From positions 24,900,501 through 24,964,500 of the forward strand of contig NC_084923.1 of assembly GCF_958298935.1 (NCBI RefSeq): 64,000 nt of DNA. Direction: 5' to 3'. The position numbers were made by a program, and so were the translations under genes. This stretch comes from Phragmites australis (taxonomy: Eukaryota; Streptophyta; Magnoliopsida; Poales; Poaceae). The notes beneath the pieces are model-generated. The model saw only the letters and a program-made list of their open reading frames with translations, ran no database searches and was not told the origin of the DNA. This document shows positions 10,878 to 23,367 of this stretch, in pieces (positions within the stretch are counted from its first letter, which is position 1; each line of letters starts with the position of its first letter).

Positions 10878-13800
10878 TCAGACCACCGCTGGTTCTAGGT
10901 GCTCCTGCACGTCCACCCCTCCCGAGCCTGCAAGCTTGGAAAGGGCATGGTTCATGGCCTTAACCGCATCATCTTTGAGCCTGAAGATCACCGTGAGCGC
11001 CTTAATTGCCTCGGTCGGAAGGGGGCTGCTGAACATCGTAAAATACTCCTGCAAGGCCGCATCAAGAGGTTTAATGTCATCCTTAAGGATACTAAACTTG
11101 CAGCAGAGGTTTTGGTGTGCATGCTGCATCATCGACGTTCAAGGTGCGTTGTCCAGCCGGGCGGAGCGACATACAATGTACGCATCGTACACCCTGCTGA
11201 AGGTGTTGCAGGGAGCATGGAAGCCAAAGCAGTTGAGGAAGCAATCTAGGTCGACGGCGGTGTTGGATATGCTGAGGTTACCAACACGGAAGCCACCAGG
11301 CTGATGAGGATCGCGCGTGGCAGCATGGAGAAGAAGCTGGTCACACACATAGGCACTGCAGCTGGCGGTTGTGCAGGCACCGTCCCCTCAGAGCGGGCAT
11401 AGCTCATCACATCCGTAGTATCCTCCGTCTGCTGCACTGCGACTGGAGGGACGTGCGAGGAGGCTGCAAGCAGGCTTACCGGGATGAGCATGGGTGTGCC
11501 TAGCGGAGAGGAAGGCGTTGGGGGGATTGTTGGCCCTAGGCTACTAGACTGAGCTACATCAGTAGTGGTTGCAAGCACCTGTGACGTGTGGGGAGTGGAC
11601 TTGGCGGATGCCGCTTCTGGGGCAGTCATGAGCATTGCCATGTAGGGAGTAGACGCCCTAACCAGAGATGCTGGCATGTCGAGTGGGGCACTGGGGACTC
11701 CGAGGCGCACGTCCAGGTCCTGCACCAAAGGCTTAGTGCACGACAGGGACTAGAGGGGCACTGTGGCAGGCTCCGCATGCAGGTTAAAAGTTCCTCGGAT
11801 GGGAGGAGCATGCCCAGGAAAAGCATCCGGGTTCAACAGGGGCTCAAACGAACCAGTTAGGCAAGGAGCCGTAGACATGCTGCCACACTTGTCTGGGTGC
11901 CTCGTGTCCTGAGAGGAGGTAGCCATCGCTATAGTGGTGGTGCTCGGAGGGAGAGGCAAGGCGGTGAAGTAATTGACCACTGCAAGCTCCATGCGGCATA
12001 GGGCCTCTTTGACCTGTTGCATGGAACGAGAGGTTGTGAAAGGTTCTTCCTTGGCTCTATTCCAAAAGGAGGATCCACGAACCCCACCTTGGCGAACCAG
12101 TCTTCATTCCACATGGCGGCCAACAACAGAGAATTGGTGATGAGTAGCTTGTCTGCTAGGTGATAGGCTTTGCTAATGTACTCTTTGGCATCCTTCATCC
12201 AACGTCTTTGAGGTTCCTGTAAATCATGCAGCAAGGAGTGCATTGGTAACAAAGAACTGCACATGGAAGAATGAACTTGATCGCCCAACACGTGTTGAAT
12301 TTCAGTGCGAAGAGCCATACCCTGGGTGGAGAATAGGTGATGTAGCTCGGATAGCTCCTTGGCCTAGAGGACATCCACCGATGGGAGCTTGAATATAAAA
12401 TCCGTCGGGAGCACAAAAGTTGGTTCAGGCGTGACATCCTGATGACGTGTTCCCCGGTGATCCCCGGTCTGATCCCACGGTGGAGGGGAGCATGTATGCT
12501 CCCTATGTGGCTTACCATGTCCCCCGTGGCCCCCACGGGCATGCTGACACCCAGAGCGGTCGTCGTGGCCGATACGATGGTCATCGTCGTTGTTGTCATC
12601 ATAGTGGCGTTGGTGTCTGCGATGCCGCTCATAGTCGTCGTCGTGACCGCGCCCGCCACATTCGTGGTCACCACACTTCTCGTGGTTGCACCTGTCATGC
12701 TGAGCATCACGATGGCCATAGCCAGCATGGTCATCATTGGACTCATCGAGTGGCGATGTCGGGTGCTCTTACACGCGGTCATGGCCCAGCTCGCCATCTT
12801 GCTTACCCCAGAACTAGGTGAAAGGGTGGGGATTAGGTGGGTGCTAGAGGATTTTGTTGCCCCTGGAGTCAAAGCCGATGGAGGAGTTGGTGTAGTCCTT
12901 GAGCTGGTCCAAGTGTACGAGGATGTGGAACTTGGTGCCATATTGCCAACGCTCCAGCGGGACAAAGGCCACTTGGGCTGAGGTAGAGGGGTTTCCCAGT
13001 ACCCTGTGACTGAAGAGCAGACATAAAACCTTGGGGATGGTACTGGGGTTGGTTGTCCATGCCCACAGGTTGATGATGCTGGTGTTGAAGGGCTGGAGAA
13101 TATCTGTCTCGATGTGTTGTAGGAAGCACGTGTGGCCGATGAGCTTCTCGATGATGTCTAGCAACCAGGCATGCATCGGTACCCCCTCCAAGCATAGGTG
13201 GACCCTAAAGAACATGGCCACACCGAAGGCCTTGGATAGGCTACACTAGGGATGTAGGCGAAGCTCAACACCGTTTCGCTTGATGCGTCGCTGCTAAGCG
13301 CTGCCTCGCAGTGCTTCTTCTTTTGGAACTTGATAAGGAAGGCGTATGGGCTATGGGTGGAGACAGTGACCTCCCCACGATGAAGGAGGAACTCATTGAG
13401 GATCACCTCTTCAACCTGATGCGCACCGCCTCCTGGAGGAAGACTGAACACCACTGAACAAGGGTGGTTCCCTCCCATTCTTTGATCTCCTGCTCGGTGT
13501 CGAAAGACATTGGGATTGTGAAGGTGTCCTCCTCCAGACGTGTGTTGGGGTCATCGAGCAGCATCTTGGACAGTGCAAAGCCTTCGCATGTCGATGTTGA
13601 GGTGGTGTGCCAGTTTGGGGGGAGGTGATCGTGGGCGCGCCGAGGTTCCATCGGAGGATTTTGGCGCTGTGGCACTGGAGGTTGAAGGCCCTGGTGATGG
13701 TGAAGGAGTATAGGACGGCCCGCGCTGATGGAGTGGCAGGTGCAGGCTTGTTCCTGTGTGAGTGCAGGCTTGTTCCTGGTGCCCCGAGCGATGGCACCGG

Positions 13801-14625
13801 AAGCACGTCACTGGGTCACGGTAGGTAGCATAGTTGTGGTTCGGGGCCAAGCACCAGAAGCAACATCCTCTTGTGAGCTCGCGGAAAGTGAGTGAGGGGG
13901 CTAGTGCGGGGCTGTTGAGGGGTACTTGAAGTTGGTCGAGCGGTGTGACCATGCCGCCCGACACGCCGGTAATAAGGGTGTTGCAGCGCCCGACTTGAAT
14001 GCGCCCTCTTCCTCCACCAAAAGCGGTCCTTGACCAGCGTCCAGCCCTAATCTCGCAAGAAGCTCTCCCTTTCTATGGCTGGAGGGCGCACCATTGCTCA
14101 GCATGGATCCCAGACATGACGATGCGACCAAGCGCCAAAAGCAAGCCACGCAGGGCTACTGGGGAAGGGCTTGGGTCCTCAGTCCGGGCACTGGGGAGGA
14201 ACATAAAGACGGAGTGCAGGCGAGGATGAAGAGGTTGGTGCGGTGGATTGAGAGCGGAAGGGGGTCGCTTGAGCACCTCAACATAGGAGCGGGGCAGAGA
14301 AGCCACAGATTCATGCGAAGGTGGGACCACGAGGTCATCCACAGGCTTTGACAGGCAAGATCTGGGTGGCGGCGGTAGCGATTCAGTCGGGTAGGAATGG
14401 ATCTGGTGAACGGTGGTGAGTGGAAATGTTGGGGGGATTGGGTGCGTTGGAGCACGACAGAGGTCGGGGGGCGCAAGATCTAGGGACTAGGGGTGGAGGT
14501 GGTTGCAGCCAGACACCGGAGAAGCTAGAAGCGGGGTTGCCCCAGCGATGGGTGGTACGGGGCAGGAGTGGGAGAGGGGGCGGCGGCATGGGTGCTCTCT
14601 CTCTCTCTCTCACGTGATCCATCAC
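10878..14625 (-). pseudogene. LINE ORF1 (gag-like RNA-binding protein), broken
   Basis: Reading on the minus strand, the start is proline- and serine-rich (14625 downward). Near 13870-13750 there are two consecutive zinc-knuckle-like cysteine clusters, CFWCLAPNH and CFRCHRSGHQEQAC, the second a clear CCHC knuckle (CX2CX4HX4C). A DUF4283-like region follows at 13221-12844, with the tell-tale VPMHAW and a proline-rich continuation. Next comes a very Asp/His/Arg-rich stretch (about 12820-12450), and the C-terminal helix ends at 10878. ORF1 of plant L1 elements binds the element RNA. The reading passes through at least four frames, so it is a pseudogene. Exact breakpoints were not fixed. Confidence 0.72.
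14593..14612. repeat. CT/GA microsatellite in the LINE 5' leader
   Basis: A run of CT dinucleotides, GA on the element strand, lies at the 5' end of the minus-strand LINE, just upstream of the first possible ORF1 start. Confidence 0.8.
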
Positions 14626-14668
14626 TTCCTTTAGCTACTCCTTCATATGTAACCTTAACTACTACTCA

Positions 14669-14683
14669 GGCTTAGCAATGCTT
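14669..14683. repeat. LINE target-site duplication, 5'-side copy (GGCTTAGCAATGCTT)
   Basis: Exact partner of the copy at 6766-6780. It lies just beyond the 5' leader of the minus-strand LINE. Confidence 0.9.
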
Positions 14684-16390
14684 AGGTCATCGTAGAAGAT
14701 GGGCAATGGTTGAACCATTATTTGCAAGCTTAGGGATTACTTATTGTTTACAAACACAATGACAATTATGTGGGTTGGATGAGATGTGAGAATGAGGCGA
14801 GATGTGGGTGGTGCTAGGGGGATCTTTTGCACCGGAGGAGTTCCTTGGTGTAGTTCGGGAGAGGAGCCCAGATGCCATAGACCGTTTGCATCATTTAAGC
14901 ATTGTCCATCGGTATAGTTGGATTTAGCACTTCCCGTAATTACTATATGTCGCATATGGGAACGATAAGCCGAATACCTTTGTAGCTGTAGCCTTTTGGC
15001 GTGCGAGTTGGTGGTGTCGTGGGCATAATAGGCTTATAGGGGTATCTAGTTTGCTCCGAAGTAATTCTAGATGACCCCCACACTTATCGACGCATGATCA
15101 AATAGTTGGGGCTTATTAGGAAAGGTTGACACGACGTGGGTCTGTGTGGACACGTGAGTCATATGATCCTCAAGTCATGTACGTAAAGGAGTACTCCCTG
15201 CATAGTGTAAAAATAATTCGAATTGCCGCACTCTCGGTCATGAGCATGCTTCTGTCCATTTGCATCGGTCATAGAGTTTCTGAATTAGGGGATGTGTGAC
15301 ATGAAACGTTGTGTTAGGGATGGTTGGAAATTATTATTGATTACATGAGATGGTTCCAATTAGATTTATGTTCAAATCGTTGGCTGCAAGGTAGAAAGAT
15401 AATTTTGGTTAAGTATAGATGCTCACACATAGTTGTCTAGGTTGCTTACGCTTATGAATTTAATTAACTTTGTGGTTTACTCCTTGCTAATGACTTAAAT
15501 GCATAATACTTAGGGTTGAGTTATTATATATACCTATTATGGATTAAGTTTTGCGAGTACCTTTGTACTCACGCCGCTCTTTTAGATTCTGTTGGTGAGG
15601 AGGAGTTCGTATTTGGCTACTTCACGTCCGTTGATGTAGGTGGCAGGAATAAGTAGTGCAAACTACTCGTGTGGCGTGCTTTTGGATGGAGCCTAAAGGC
15701 ATATGGCTTCAACTAGCTTTTGGTGTTGATTAGTGTTAGTTTTCCGCTACGTAGTTTCTCTACTCTTTTGTTGTAAATTGATGTAAATGGTCGAATGCTT
15801 AAGAACTTATAATATAATTTAATTATTTGCTCTTTCTTAAGTTTTGTTATGATACTATATGTTGGAAAAGCATGCGTTCCGATTTTAGCCACAAAACACG
15901 TGACGTGACTACCGGAATGGTAGTCTGGTTAATCATTGTAGTCTTAATTAAGCAAATAATTGTCATGATAATTAATTAGAATACTATTTAGTCGGTTCCT
16001 CACATCTTCCTATATATCTTTGATCGGCACACCATATATGCACTTCTGACTGAAAATTAGCCTCATGAATCATAGTGCCAAGCAACAACATTATCCCTTT
16101 CTTCGTGAATAGTCAAGGCTAAGATGAGCTTGGCATCTTCCTCCCAGAAGGTATGCTCTACTAACTCTACATCCCAAGTGCCAGTAATTGGATTGATTAA
16201 TTCATGCGCCCACTGTATCAAATTTCTCCTCCTTGGTGTCATTGTTTTTCTAGTCCAATTCCTCGATAGCCATGGATCATACCAAATACACAGATCCTCA
16301 CCCTTTTGGTACTTAAATCATATAGGGTGAGATTATGTAATAAACTTTAAGGGGCTATATGCATCAAAGGATGAAAAAGGCCAGAATTAT
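14684..16390. other. LTR-like remnant, no coding potential
   Basis: Across the LINE insertion this continues the sequence left of 6766. It holds no recognisable coding domain. Parts such as the GTACTTTGTACTCACGCCGC-like block near 15560 and the AT-rich tail near 15800 resemble the 3' half of long chromovirus LTRs of grasses. That likeness is from memory and is not proven by any second copy in the window. No clear TG...CA termini or TSD were found. Confidence 0.4.
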
Positions 16391-16399
16391 TTCCTTTAT

Positions 16400-16780
16400 C
16401 TAAAAAAAATGAGAACCCAAATGCTTCTTCACCTGACTGGTGTGGAAGACGGGGTGAATACTTGCATCAGTTGGCAAGAGAATGTGATATGCTACGGTAC
16501 CCACTCGAGATAGAACTCTGAAGGGTCCATAGTAACGAGATGCTAGTTTCAATGAGTTCCTCAAACCCAATGCATTCCCCCTGTAGGGTTGTATTTTGAT
16601 GTATACCATATCCCCCACTGCAAATTCTGTCTCGGTTCTCTTCTTGTCAACATAATGTTTCATCCTATTCTTGGTAGCTACAATCAAATTCTTAAGCATC
16701 CTCTTTAACTCATCCATCTCTGCTCTCATCTGCCTCACTCCGGCCAACTCAGATTGAACTCTGTGCAACTCAGATATCAA
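16400..16780 (-). pseudogene. Chromovirus-type gypsy integrase C-terminal fragment
   Basis: The minus-strand reading contains NRMKHYVDKKRTETEFAVGD, YIKIQPYRG, LASRYYGPFRVLSRVG and IHPVFHTSQVKKHLG, the beta-barrel region at the end of integrase in chromodomain-carrying gypsy elements. The GPF/VG pattern and HPVFHTSQLK-like motif are diagnostic. Neither the catalytic core nor a chromodomain is found next to it, so only a few hundred bases of this element survive. The upstream helix-rich residues (about 1-42) look rearranged compared with normal elements. Confidence 0.85.
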
Positions 16781-16789
16781 GGATGCTGC

Positions 16790-17765
16790 TATTGACGCTC
16801 ATTAAACACCATATTTCACCCCCTAATACTGGTAATAATTAAGGTAAAAGTCATGTTCTACGTATTTTAGTTGCACTAACTCTCACTTTTCCACTAGTTT
16901 TAGTGTGTTAACTTGGGAAATACCAAAAAGATGAACAAAATAGCGTCCAAAAGATTTGGACCAAAAAAGGTCATTCATTAATGATCCGGCTTGCCAGAAA
17001 ACTTCGGTAGGGTCAACCTAAGTTTTGCAGCCCGTCAATCAGCGAAATCCTTAATCGAATAGCCAAATGAATCCTCCAGACTCAGACAAAAAAAAATAGT
17101 AGTTCAGCCAGGAAAACTCATGACCAAATGGCTGAATGAACTCTGACAAGCACCTTGAACATTCGGCCAAGTAAATCCATGGCCAAATGACTTGATGGCC
17201 TTGGGCCACTTGGCCTTCCACCCTAGGCCAGCCGACCTCCAACCTCGGTTGGCCAAGGGAGGGGCTCGACCATTGGGGAGGCATTGGCCGACTAGGGCAC
17301 CAAACTTGAGGGCCTCGGCCCAACTCCACCACTTAGCCCATAGGGCTCAGCTGTATGGCACCCTAGCCACATCAGCCAAGGAAGGCCAAAGGGCCATGAC
17401 CACATGGTCTGAGGAGGCATGCCGCTTGGCCCAAGGGTGCACACCGGCTGGGCTCAACCCAACCGCAACCGAGTTAGTGCACCAAACTGCCTTCATGCCA
17501 ACCCTATCACGGGAGAGGACTTGGCCACCTAGCGCACTTGAGTAGGCCACCCGGAATCACTCTGGCTTCTCCCCTTGTTAAATCAGTCTTTCACCCCCTT
17601 GATCTTGCCCACAGGGAACTGTGCGGCTCGATGATGGCTTCATGTGCGGAACGTGTGCGAGAAATCGGTGGTTCAGGTGTGTTGCTATTCAGCTGCATGG
17701 GACTATCTCCTGCATGGCTGGTGGGGTGCAAGAACACCAGGCAAAAGCCTGCCCATCTTCTTTTT
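16790..17765. other. Unassigned repeat-like sequence
   Basis: GC-rich stretches with many GGCC and TTGGCC words (17180-17420) and open frames on both strands suggest LTR or leader DNA of a retroelement, but no domain, termini or duplication could be recognised. Confidence 0.35.
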
Positions 17766-19025
17766 GTGTCAGTGATGGCAACACCCTCAAGGGCCAGTCC
17801 TCTCCATGGATGCAATGTTGTGGTACTTCCTCCACCACCCTAGGGATTTTTTGGGTGAAAACACAGTTCTGATTTATCTGACTGTGATGATGATATTTTT
17901 GACATCGTGTCCTCCTTTGAAGCGCCACCTAGGAAGTCCTTCACCACTCTGATTACCCATTTACCTGTAGATAAATACCCTAATAGGGTCAAGTATGGTT
18001 CAAATTTGGTAGCTACGGGTACGTTCGTGTGCGAAAAAATAGTACCTGGAGAGTATAAGAGTATGGGTATGGGTACCCATACCTATGACACCTGTTTACC
18101 CATATATTCTTTCAAATAGGTGGGCCCAATCCTCCAAACCCTAATCCCCTTCTCAGTTCCCTACTTCCCTGATCCCCTCAACCACCCGTAGCACCACTTA
18201 GGAGTTATGCCTCTTCTCATAGTGTCACGAGTCACGACTTAGATCCAGCTACCAACCTAGCACCATGCCGCCCAATCCCGCCCCATCATCTCCCAACCCA
18301 TCCCCACCCAGCTCCACCCCTCGCCATTGCCCAGACTCGCCCCACCACCGCCCAGCACACCACCAACGCTGTCTCCTAGTACACTATGCTGCCACCTCCC
18401 AACACACCACGCTGTCATTGCCCAGTGCACTATGGCCAACCAGCTCCTCCTCGCTGCCCAGCACACTGTCGATGCCCATGCCCAAGTGCCAAGCACCCCA
18501 CCGCGTAGGTAATTTTCTGCTTGCATGTAATTTGTTGCATTTGCTTCAGAAATCACTATGGTGTGGAGACTCTTAGCCTCATTGTTTCATTCCAACGGGA
18601 AGTAGTTATAACTATCATTAGGTTTGGAGCCTCATTTAGAAAATGTGATGAATTCCTCTTTTATTTGGATGCTGAACTTGTCATCCTCATGGATATATGC
18701 TATGTATAGTTTGACCGAACAAAACAGAATAGGAAGTAATTGCTTGATAATAAATATTTTATTATGTTCTATCTCCAATCGATGCAATGCACCCCATAAA
18801 CAACACTGTTTCTAATGCCAATCACAATTGATGTATTGTATGCTTCAGTTGCTCAATGTCCATGGTACATTTTATTTAATTGCTTGTTCTGTCATTTGTA
18901 CGCCTTTTGAATTTTAGTACCAATGATAAGTTCTCCTGTTGGCTTGGAAACTACTCCTTCTAGATCTCAAGCTACTCCTGTTGGATTTCAAGCTACTACT
19001 CCAGTTGAATACGAAGCTACACCCA

Positions 19026-19330
19026 TAACCATATGAAGTTACTTCTAGTGATATTTTGGCAATTCCAATAATAATTGTAGCTTCTGAATCTACATTTAGT
19101 ACTAGTGGAAGAATTCTAAGTGAACATCGTAGTTGTCTCACAACAAATTTGTTGGAATCATTAATGTGCTCCTAAAATTGGCTTCACAATAATCTTAAAG
19201 GTAATCAAATATACAATTGCGTTGTGTCCTATTTGTTTGTAATTTCCTGATATTGATGCAAATAATTATTTGCTTTTCATATGAAGGGTTGGAAACTATG
19301 GAAAGCTTATGGACTTTCTTGGACGAGATG
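19026..19330 (+). pseudogene. hAT transposase, C-terminal dimerisation domain (hATC), first part
   Basis: From 19050 the frame reads DILAIPIIIVASESTFS and GRILSEHRSCL, the core signature of the hAT C-terminal dimerisation region. A TAA replaces one codon just before NWLHNNLK. At 19200/19201 there is a clean splice donor (AAAG then GTAATC) and at 19286 an acceptor (ATGAAG), giving an 86-bp intron. The frame then continues to 19330, where the gypsy element with its GAAGA duplication cuts it. The family uses this domain to form transposase oligomers. The stop and the insertion make the copy dead. Confidence 0.82.
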
Positions 19331-19335
19331 GAAGA
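19331..19335. repeat. Target-site duplication GAAGA, left copy
   Basis: Directly precedes TGTCGG of the LTR. It lies within the last hAT exon. Confidence 0.9.
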
Positions 19336-20651
19336 TGTCGGAGGATGAACTCCTCAAGCGGGGATCTTGAGGGACCCCCTTCGAGATTTGGCCAGGGGGA
19401 TGATTCTGAATCTACCTCCTACGTGGATTTAATGCGAGTATGTGAGATGTAGGCAGGACGGATGACCGTCTGCTAGTGGGAGTAAATGCTCGAGGGATTT
19501 TAGACAGGTTCGGACCGCACGGAGTGTAATACCCTACTCCTGTGTCCATGCTATTAATATTCTGGGAATGCCTTCCTCTCGATCTCTTGTGTTACAAGGC
19601 TTTTTGTCTAAGTCTAGAGCTTCGGTCTTCAAGTGCCGACCTCTAACTGTGTGCTAGAGCTTCTTCTTCTTTGATTCGTCAAAGCTTGTCTTCAGCTTGT
19701 CCGAACTTCTACTTCAGCTTGAGCTCCTCTGTTCTTCTTTGGGGTGCACCCCCCTTTTATCCCGTCGGGGAGGCTTGGCGTGCCCAGAAAGAAGGGCACG
19801 AGTTCCCATGAGTCATAAATGGAAAGCAACCATCATGGGCTGCAGCTTGATGTTACAGGAGGTTGAAAATGCGCCCTCGGTTGGTCCTGTCGCCCATTAC
19901 GCCACCTTTTAGTGGGTGCAGCAGGGGGGCCACCGGGCAGCCACCGAGCAACCCCGCGTACCCGCCCGGTCAGAGCAGATCTGACACAGCAGGGCGGCAG
20001 GCGATATGCCTCGAGCCTAGTAACGATATCTCCAAGCGGTGCAGGGTGACGTGTGATGGGACCTGTCGCATTAAATGTCCCCACGCCTTCCTGCCAGGCA
20101 GTGGCAGGGACTGACGTACTCAGTATAACAGGCGTGGGAGGAGTGGTTGGAAGTGACAGGCCACGCTCCCTTTTCAAATGCAGCATCGGGCCTCTCACCA
20201 ATTGACACCTCACTGCCGAGCCCTTGTAGGGTCCACCGGCAAGGGGATTCTCAGGTCCTCGGGGAACTCTGGGTGCTCGGGGACTACTGTTCATAGCCCC
20301 GAGCGCCCTCTCCCGGATATGTCTCTTCTCGATCCTCGGGGAACTCCGGGTAATCGGGGACCACTTTTCATGGCCCCGAGCACCCCTCCTGGAATTGGCT
20401 CTTCTCGGGTTCTTGGGGAACTCCGGGTACTCGGGGACCACTATTCATGGCCCCGAGCACCCCTCCCGGAACTGGCTTCGGGTCCTCGGGGAACTCCGGG
20501 TACTCAAGGACCACTGTTCATGGCCCCGAGCACCCCTCCCGGAACTGGGTCTCTCGGGCCTCGGGGAGATGGTCCCCAAGGGGAGGCACCACGTGGCATT
20601 TGCTGTCCTGGCCTCGGGACTCGAGGACCCCTAGTTCCCATGTCACCGACA
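19336..20651 (-). repeat. LTR of the Tat-type element (3' LTR in element orientation)
   Basis: Starts TGTCGGAGGATGAACTCC and ends TGTCACCGACA. It aligns along its whole length with 35806-37126. Differences are scattered substitutions and small indels, for example a 4-bp shorter third repeat unit. Confidence 0.93.
20257..20558. repeat. Tandem array in LTR, four units of 73-77 bp
   Basis: Units begin at 20257, 20334, 20411 and 20484 (lengths 77, 77, 73, 75). Each has CCTCGGGGAACTCCGGGTAC, a central ACCACTGTTCATGG and CCCCGAGCACCCCTCCCGGA. A partial fifth unit follows. The array lies inside the LTR and its many CTCGGGG/CCCCGAG words are mutually complementary. Confidence 0.9.
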
Positions 20652-20984
20652 GCAGCTCCCGGGCCCATCGGCAGGCGATGGCCCAGAGACTGCGGATGGG
20701 GTCCTATTTCTTCGAGGCCGATCACAACATCGGTACCACGTGGCTTGTCATCAGGCGCCAAACTCTTGCGGTCTTTGAAGCCTTTTTGGCCTAGGCTCTT
20801 GGTACGGCCCAGGCGGGAAACCGAAAGGACGCGTGCCCTTCCGACTTCCGAGGGGAGTGATAACGAGGCGGGAGGCGCGTGTGGCAACTGCGCGGATCGA
20901 GGGTGGTGCACCTGGAAACCGCGCGGATCGAGGGAGATGTACCTCACAAAAATCGCCGACGAATGTGCTATTTGAAATCCCCAC

Positions 20985-20993
20985 GATATAAAA
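20985..20993 (+). promoter_or_regulatory. Candidate TATA box of the antisense accessory gene
   Basis: GATATAAAAAG lies about 155 bp upstream of the ATG at 21144, between the LTR end (20651) and the plus-strand gene. It points away from the LTR and against gag-pol. It suggests that the accessory gene has its own promoter rather than depending on the LTR. Confidence 0.5.
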
Positions 20994-22310
20994 AGAAGAG
21001 GGGCAACGAACCGTTACCCCCCACGCCATTCTTGCGGTTGCCATCCTCTACCTTCTTCTTCCTTGCGCACCGGGAGCTCTCTCTTTCAGCCCGCGGCGCA
21101 TCTTGCTTCTAATCTCCTCCAGCACACTCCCCACCCCCAAAAAATGCCGAGGGCAGGAAGCGGTCGCCGGGACGCGTCGAGCTCCAACAGCGTCCTGCCA
21201 AAGTCCCGCCTCATGAATGAGGAGGGGGTAGAAAAGGTCCGCAAGTTGATGGTCCCTGCTGGTCAGCGGGAGGCCTCGGTGGTGACGCCAGCCAACTTTC
21301 CGCCCTCCATGCGCAGGCCAGGGCGGATCGTAATCTTCGTATCTTTCATCGCCGCCGGGCTGGTGCCGTCGTTCTCGACGTTTCTCCTGCAAGTGCTGGA
21401 CACGTTCGGCGTCCAGCTGGCCCACCTGAGTCCGAACTCAGTGGTGATCCTGGCGATCTTCGCCCACTTCTGCGAGATGTTTGTAGGAGTGCCGCCGTCA
21501 GTCGCGCTTTCTGGCACTTCTTCGTCCTTCGAGCGGCTGGGAAGAGGAAGGGATATAACGAGGTGGAGGTTGTCGGCTGCTGCAACTTCTGCCTGCGGGA
21601 GGGACTTGGCGACGTCTACATCCCGCAGGTGTTGCGTGGAAAAAGGGAGGACTAGCGCCGGGACTGGGTCTACATCAACGTCAGTCCCCATGACCGCCTC
21701 TCTTTGCCCCAAATGCTAGCGGAGCCCCACAGGCCGATCTGGGAGGCGGCCCCTGCGGAGGATGAGCGCATGCGCCCAGTGCTGAACCTTATCGATGACC
21801 TGCGCTGGGCGGGGATTACCTCGCTAATGGTAGTCGCCGATTACCTGCGCCACCGTCTGGCCCCTCTGCGGGAGCGTGCCCACTTCGCTTGGATGTACAA
21901 CGGTCCGAACGACTTGACGAGGACCTACATCGGCGAGAAGGGGGACCTCGACGAGGGAGCCCTGGCAACCCTACTGAAGGTGGTGACCGACGTCGATGAC
22001 CTCGCCCGGGTGGTCCTGCCACGCAGGAAGCTAGTGCTTTGCACGGACCCGGGCCGAGCGGCTCTGCAGGAGTCAATGTGGGCTTCGACACCCAGGGGCT
22101 AGTGGATCGTCCGGGGCGCTGGGACCCCGGGACTATACACATCCCCGGGGTGGATGACAATGGAGGGTGGGGCGCCGCCACCGAAGGCAGTAGGCCGGTG
22201 ACCCGAGGCGACAAGGGGAAGCATCCCCGGGCGTACATCCCTCAGCCGTCCTCATCCTCGTCGCCGTCACCTCTGCGATAACGGCCGACGGTAGGTGGCG
22301 CAACGGCGGG

Positions 22311-22315
22311 CAACC
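22311..22315. repeat. Target-site duplication CAACC, left copy
   Basis: Directly precedes TGTAACACCC. The same pentamer occurs at 26408-26412. Confidence 0.9.
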
Positions 22316-23354
22316 TGTAACACCCTGATTTTCAGATTTATAAAATTTCTAAAATTTTCCAAGAGTATTGAATAGCTTCATTAGTAGTATAGGTTTAAAA
22401 CCTATTTTCTTAATCAATCAATCAATATAGGTTATTATTTTCTTGTGCATTGCATACTGAGTTTTGTTAGGAGCCAGGTAAATGCATTAGAGTTCTTTTT
22501 TCCTTTTCTTTCTCTTTGGTGTTTTGAGTGAAAAAGATTTTAAAAAAGTTTTTACAAAACTCAGTAGTGAATAAGTTAAGGATCTTAATGGTTGGAATTC
22601 AAAGTCCTTGAATTCATCATCTATTCAATTCTTGATCATACCTAATCCTTCTCTAGTTCAATTCAAATCTTATCCAAATCCTTGTTTAAAGTCAATCTCT
22701 CCTCTTTCTCAAATTCTACCCAAAATCTAAATTCAAATTCCTTATCTGGTCCTATTCTTGTTCAACCTCATCTTTTTCGTTTCTCTTAAATTCACTTCAA
22801 GCTCAATTCAAATTCAAACCCTATTCAAATTTCTCTGTAAAAGTTTCTTTTCTATAGATATACCTAAAATATCTTTAGGCTCAATCTTGCTCAAGTCCAA
22901 ACCCTTAGCCAAGTCTTCTAGATGGCCCAACAAAGAATCCACGAAATTGCAAATTTTCATGGAGTCCTGGACAGCCTCATCTTCTCATGACGTTTCAGAG
23001 TTCAAAATGGCCTCAAATGCAAATCTTGACAATACCAAAGTTGTAGGTCTCGTCGATATCTTCGATTTGAACCTATGTAAGTCCTCTTTTGGATAATGGA
23101 GCTAGGAGTTATGGCCCCCAAAATCAGTGCTGCGCAGAAATCAAGATGACGTTTTAAGAAGATTCAATGACTACAAAAGTTGTAGATTTTTTCGAGTACT
23201 ACAATTTAGAATCAAGAAACGTCCAATTTGGAGTCTGGACGATAGAGATATCATCCTCGGAATACAGAGCTACGAAAAAGGAAATCGTAACCGACTCGAA
23301 CTCGAATCCAATTCGTGTTCGGTTTGGACTCTACCTCAACCAGCCGTCCCTAGC

Positions 23355-23367
23355 CCTATATATATGA
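23355..23367 (+). promoter_or_regulatory. Candidate TATA box in the 4.1-kb solo LTR
   Basis: CTATATATATGAG precedes a pyrimidine-rich stretch and a GC-rich leader. The arrangement is the same as in the minus-strand solo LTR at 1863-5018. Confidence 0.5.

Larger units (their letters stand above)
6781..14668 (-). mobile_element. L1-type LINE (non-LTR retrotransposon), near full length, degraded
   Basis: On the minus strand the element runs from a CT/GA-rich 5' leader (near 14640) through an ORF1 with zinc knuckles, then endonuclease, reverse transcriptase and a C-terminal zinc-binding region, ending at about 6781 in a very short A tail. It is bounded by direct repeats of 15-16 bp (6766-6780 and 14669-14683), in the size range made by target-primed reverse transcription. 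At 7.9 kb it is about full length for a plant L1. Both open reading frames are broken by many frameshifts, so it cannot move by itself. Confidence 0.88.

Noticed and set aside
12442..12981. A 179-codon plus-strand frame rich in V, M, T and A that looks like a membrane protein
   Set aside because: It is the complement of the Asp/His/Arg-rich stretch of LINE ORF1 on the minus strand. The hydrophobic look comes from reading GAC/CAC codons backwards.
20178..20975. A 265-codon plus-strand frame with repeated PRAPLPELA-like peptides, and its twin at 36672-37022
   Set aside because: These are translations of the 77-bp LTR tandem repeat, which happens to lack stops in some frames.
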